From Propionibacteriaceae bacterium (GTDB lineage Bacteria > Actinomycetota > Actinomycetes > Propionibacteriales > Propionibacteriaceae): a stretch of 43,352 nucleotides of DNA. The first letter of the stretch is position 1; each line of letters begins with the position of its first letter. Under the pieces are notes generated by a model. That model was not told the DNA's origin. It did not search any database and saw nothing but the letters and a program-made list of their open reading frames with translations. Positions 41,502-43,352 of the stretch are shown here, in pieces. Made by a program: the position numbers and the translations under genes. The DNA lies in the NCBI GenBank assembly GCA_027492545.1, contig JAPUEL010000053.1, positions 1 through 43,352 on the forward strand, given 5' to 3'.

Positions 41502-41567
41502 TCAGCGACAGCTGGTGACCTGGACGCGGCAGAGGTCCACCCACAGGCGACCGACGAGCAAAGGCAT
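41502..41567 (-). CDS. Putative 21-residue cysteine-type leader peptide upstream of the symporter
   Basis: A short minus-strand ORF: ATG, 21 codons, TGA, with GGAGGG seven bases before the ATG. The product ends WVDLCRVQVTSCR, with Cys13 and Cys20 and Arg at 7, 14 and 21. This resembles the short actinobacterial putative leader peptides (RRHVDLCR...CR type) that I recall upstream of sulfur-assimilation and transporter genes. The Cys codons near the stop are where ribosome stalling under cysteine shortage would matter. GGTCA/TGACC and GACC/GGTC complementarities in and after the ORF (41480-41520) could form alternative stems. The translation is certain, the role inferred. Confidence 0.7.
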   Translation of the reverse strand: MPLLVGRLWVDLCRVQVTSCR

Positions 41568-41651
41568 GGCTCCACCCTCCCATGCGCGGTCGGGCAGGGC
41601 CAAAACCGTTCGCCGACGGCTGACTCCCGGCCCGCTGCTAGGCTCGCCGCC

Positions 41652-42074
41652 GTGACGACCACCCCCGCTGAGTACCCCGGCTCCACCATCGGCCTACCCG
41701 CCTCCGGGGCCGGATCCCTGGCCTCCTGGCGGGCGCGGGTGGCGGCCATGATCGGCGACTGGGCCGCCAGCATGATCGTGGCGATCGCCCTGTTCGGGTT
41801 CGACGTCATGACCGAATCCGGGTGGGAGTCGTTCATGATCCTCGCGGTCTACTTCGTCGAGGCGAGCCTCCTCACGGCGCTGGCCGGCGGCTCCTTCGGG
41901 CAGCTCATCGCGCGCATCGGGATCACCCGGTTGGACGGCCGACCGCTGGGCTGGTGGCGCCCCGTCGTCCGCACGGCGCTCAAGTGCCTAGTCATCCCCG
42001 CGCTCGTGGTGGGCGCCGAGCGCCGGGCCCTGACCGACATCCTCATGGGCACCGTCGTCGTCAACCGGCGCTGA
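41652..42074 (+). CDS. RDD-family membrane protein
   Basis: 140-residue integral membrane protein with the RDD domain. RVAAMIGDWAASMIVAIALFG is the first helix with the family's Arg and Asp (R..A.iiD in RDD), followed by a second helix (FMILAVYFVEASLLTALAGG) and, after SFGQLIARIGITRLDGRPLG, a third region ending ALTDILMGTVVVNRR. RDD proteins are suspected transporters or regulators of ion flux; none is assigned here. The GTG at 41652 has TAGGCT (41639-41644) ending seven bases upstream, so a leaderless start. It is divergent from the leader-peptide/symporter unit and ends four bases from the convergent ATPase. Confidence 0.87.
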   Translation: MTTTPAEYPGSTIGLPASGAGSLASWRARVAAMIGDWAASMIVAIALFGFDVMTESGWESFMILAVYFVEASLLTALAGGSFGQLIARIGITRLDGRPLGWWRPVVRTALKCLVIPALVVGAERRALTDILMGTVVVNRR

Positions 42075-42077
42075 GAC

Positions 42078-43220
42078 TCAGCGCCGCCCCCACTCCCACG
42101 AGGGCCGGCTGAGCAGCCCCTGCCCCTCGACGACCGTCTCACCCAGGTCCTTGACCAGCTCGACCACCTCGAGATCGTCCCCGGGGACGGCGGCGGCCAG
42201 CTCCTCGACCAGGGCCTGGGAGTGGGTGACCACCACGATCTGCGTGTCGCTCGACGCGCGGGCGATCAGCCGGGCCAGCGGCGCGATCAGGCTGGGGTGG
42301 AGGCTGTTCTCGGGCTCGTTGACCGCCATCAGCGACGGCCGGACCGGAGCGAGGAGAGCCGCCAGCCACATCAGGTACCGCAGGGTCCCGTCGGACAGCT
42401 CCGCCGCGCGCAGCGGGCGCAGCATCCCCGGCTGCTGGAGGGTCAGTTCGAACACACCGTCGCGCACCTCCACGGCCATCCGGCTGCCCGGGAACGCGTC
42501 AGCGATGGACTCCGGCAGCGGCTCCTTGCCGCGCTCGACGATAGTCTGCAGCGCCGCGGCCACGTCAGATCCGTCGGAGGCCAGGGCCCACGTCCGGGTG
42601 CCGACCCGCGGCTGGCGCGACGGGGCGTCGTGGTCCGTGCGGAGGGCGTCGTAGAAGCGCCAGGCGGCGAGGTCGTCGCGGAGGGGGCGCAGCTCGGGCA
42701 CGTCCGCCAGCATCGACGCGTGGGTGGGCAGACGGTACGGCAGCTCCTCCCACGGCCCCTCGTCGCGGACCTCCACCACGGCGCGCCGCCGCCTGGCCAG
42801 CATGGTGCCCGGCCGCATGACGGGGCCGGCCCACGCCGCCTCGCGCTTGATCTCGGGGTCCCGGTCGAAGGCCGAATCGCCCGGGACGGGCAGGCCGAGG
42901 TCGATGAGGTAGGACAGCGCGTCCGCGCCGATGCCCAGCCGCAGCGACACCGGCCCTGCGCGCCTCGTCCCCTCGACGGCGTGGCCGCGGCGGGCGCCGG
43001 CAAGCGACTCCGGCCCGGCCCACAGCACCGAGCAGAGGCCCCCCTCGCGGGCGAGCGAGCCGACGGCGTCGCCCAGCGCGCAGCCGGCCAGGAGCCTGAG
43101 AGACCGGTAGAGGCTGGACTTGCCGGAGCCGTTGGCCCCGGTCACGACGGTGACGCGGCCGAGCCTGATGGAGAGGTCGCGCAGCGACCGGTAGCCGGCG
43201 ACGGCGAGGGTGCGATACAT
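42078..43220 (-). CDS. SMC/RecF-like AAA ATPase (AAA_21 type)
   Basis: 380-residue ATPase of the RecF/OLD-like AAA_21 group. YRSLRDLSIRLGRVTVVTGANGSGKSSLYRSL gives the Walker A at about residues 28-37 (listed in parts: VTGANGSGKSS), the signature-like block is AAELSDGTLRYLMWLAALL, Walker B is LMAVNEPENSLHPSL and the His switch is IVVVTHSQALVEEL. There is no long coiled-coil insertion and no TOPRIM domain, unlike OLD nucleases. Relatives are found in restriction or defence loci and also alone. TAGGGT (43228-43233) ends seven bases before the ATG at 43220, which favours it over the GTG at 43229. Function unknown. Confidence 0.87.
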   Translation of the reverse strand: MYRTLAVAGYRSLRDLSIRLGRVTVVTGANGSGKSSLYRSLRLLAGCALGDAVGSLAREGGLCSVLWAGPESLAGARRGHAVEGTRRAGPVSLRLGIGADALSYLIDLGLPVPGDSAFDRDPEIKREAAWAGPVMRPGTMLARRRRAVVEVRDEGPWEELPYRLPTHASMLADVPELRPLRDDLAAWRFYDALRTDHDAPSRQPRVGTRTWALASDGSDVAAALQTIVERGKEPLPESIADAFPGSRMAVEVRDGVFELTLQQPGMLRPLRAAELSDGTLRYLMWLAALLAPVRPSLMAVNEPENSLHPSLIAPLARLIARASSDTQIVVVTHSQALVEELAAAVPGDDLEVVELVKDLGETVVEGQGLLSRPSWEWGRR

Positions 43221-43259
43221 GGCGGCCACCCTAGGTGCGCCCTCCGACGCTTCTCCCGC

Positions 43260-43352
43260 GGTGGGGAGGGGGGGGGGGGGGGGGGCGCGCGCCGCCGGGG
43301 GGCCCCCCCGCCCCGCCCGCCGGGCGGCCCCCCCCCGGCGGGGGGGAGGGGG
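43260..43352. other. Low-complexity G/C homopolymer end
   Basis: The final ~90 bases are almost only G and C, with a run of about 18 G and several C or G runs of seven or more. No gene or structured motif is supported. This is most likely error-rich contig-end sequence. Confidence 0.85.

Overview
This is a high-GC (roughly 70% by eye) actinobacterial chromosome segment. Gene order (rpoA-rplQ, truA near the ribosomal block, rplM-rpsI-glmM, the paired glutamine synthetases with glnE), frequent GTG starts, a P. freudenreichii-like Fe/Mn superoxide dismutase and many apparently leaderless genes suggest Propionibacteriaceae (Tessaracoccus/Arachnia/Propioniciclava-like). The genus is inference. I see no tRNA, rRNA, CRISPR array or insertion sequence.

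Layout. 1-1527: end of the ribosomal/RNA polymerase cluster (partial rpoA, rplQ, terminator). 1615-5473: a four-gene ABC import operon with two tandem paralogous substrate-binding lipoproteins, ending in a terminator shared with the convergent sod gene. 5487-8875 (minus): sod, a VOC protein, then an overlapping tRNA/rRNA-modification group (trmB, truA, RsmC-like methyltransferase). 8966-13666: yccF, an NRDE-like gene, coaBC, a long palindromic element and an EF-G paralogue. 13756-18947: rplM-rpsI, glmM, a zinc-ribbon coiled-coil protein, an RNB-domain RNase and the RNase P RNA. 18994-24950: a fused circularly permuted ATP-grasp/alpha-E protein overlapping a transglutaminase-like gene; a second transglutaminase-like gene sits opposite, coupled to map. 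25049-29881: glnA2, a sterol-carrier-like gene and glnE. 29919-32002: FMN riboswitch controlling a RibXY-like permease and lipoprotein with no ATPase beside them. 32022-38233: an MDR reductase, an MMPL transporter, a foreign-looking AAA/DUF4143 gene and glnA1 behind a GlnR-like site. 38247-43220: a second palindromic element, an ABC-2 exporter pair, a DAACS symporter preceded by a 21-codon cysteine-containing leader peptide, an RDD protein and an SMC/RecF-like ATPase. The last ~90 bases are G/C homopolymer and look like assembly noise.

How it fits together. Nitrogen assimilation is represented by glnA1, glnA2 and their adenylyltransferase glnE, with GlnR-like sites at both synthetase genes. 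Thirteen genes have a TAnnnT -10 element ending 6-8 bases before the start codon, indicating widespread leaderless transcription; this fixes several starts. The best candidates for under-described biology are the leader peptide plus symporter, the two palindromic elements sharing a GAGTTGAGCA core, the ATPase-less riboflavin transporter, and the ATP-grasp/alpha-E/transglutaminase cluster.
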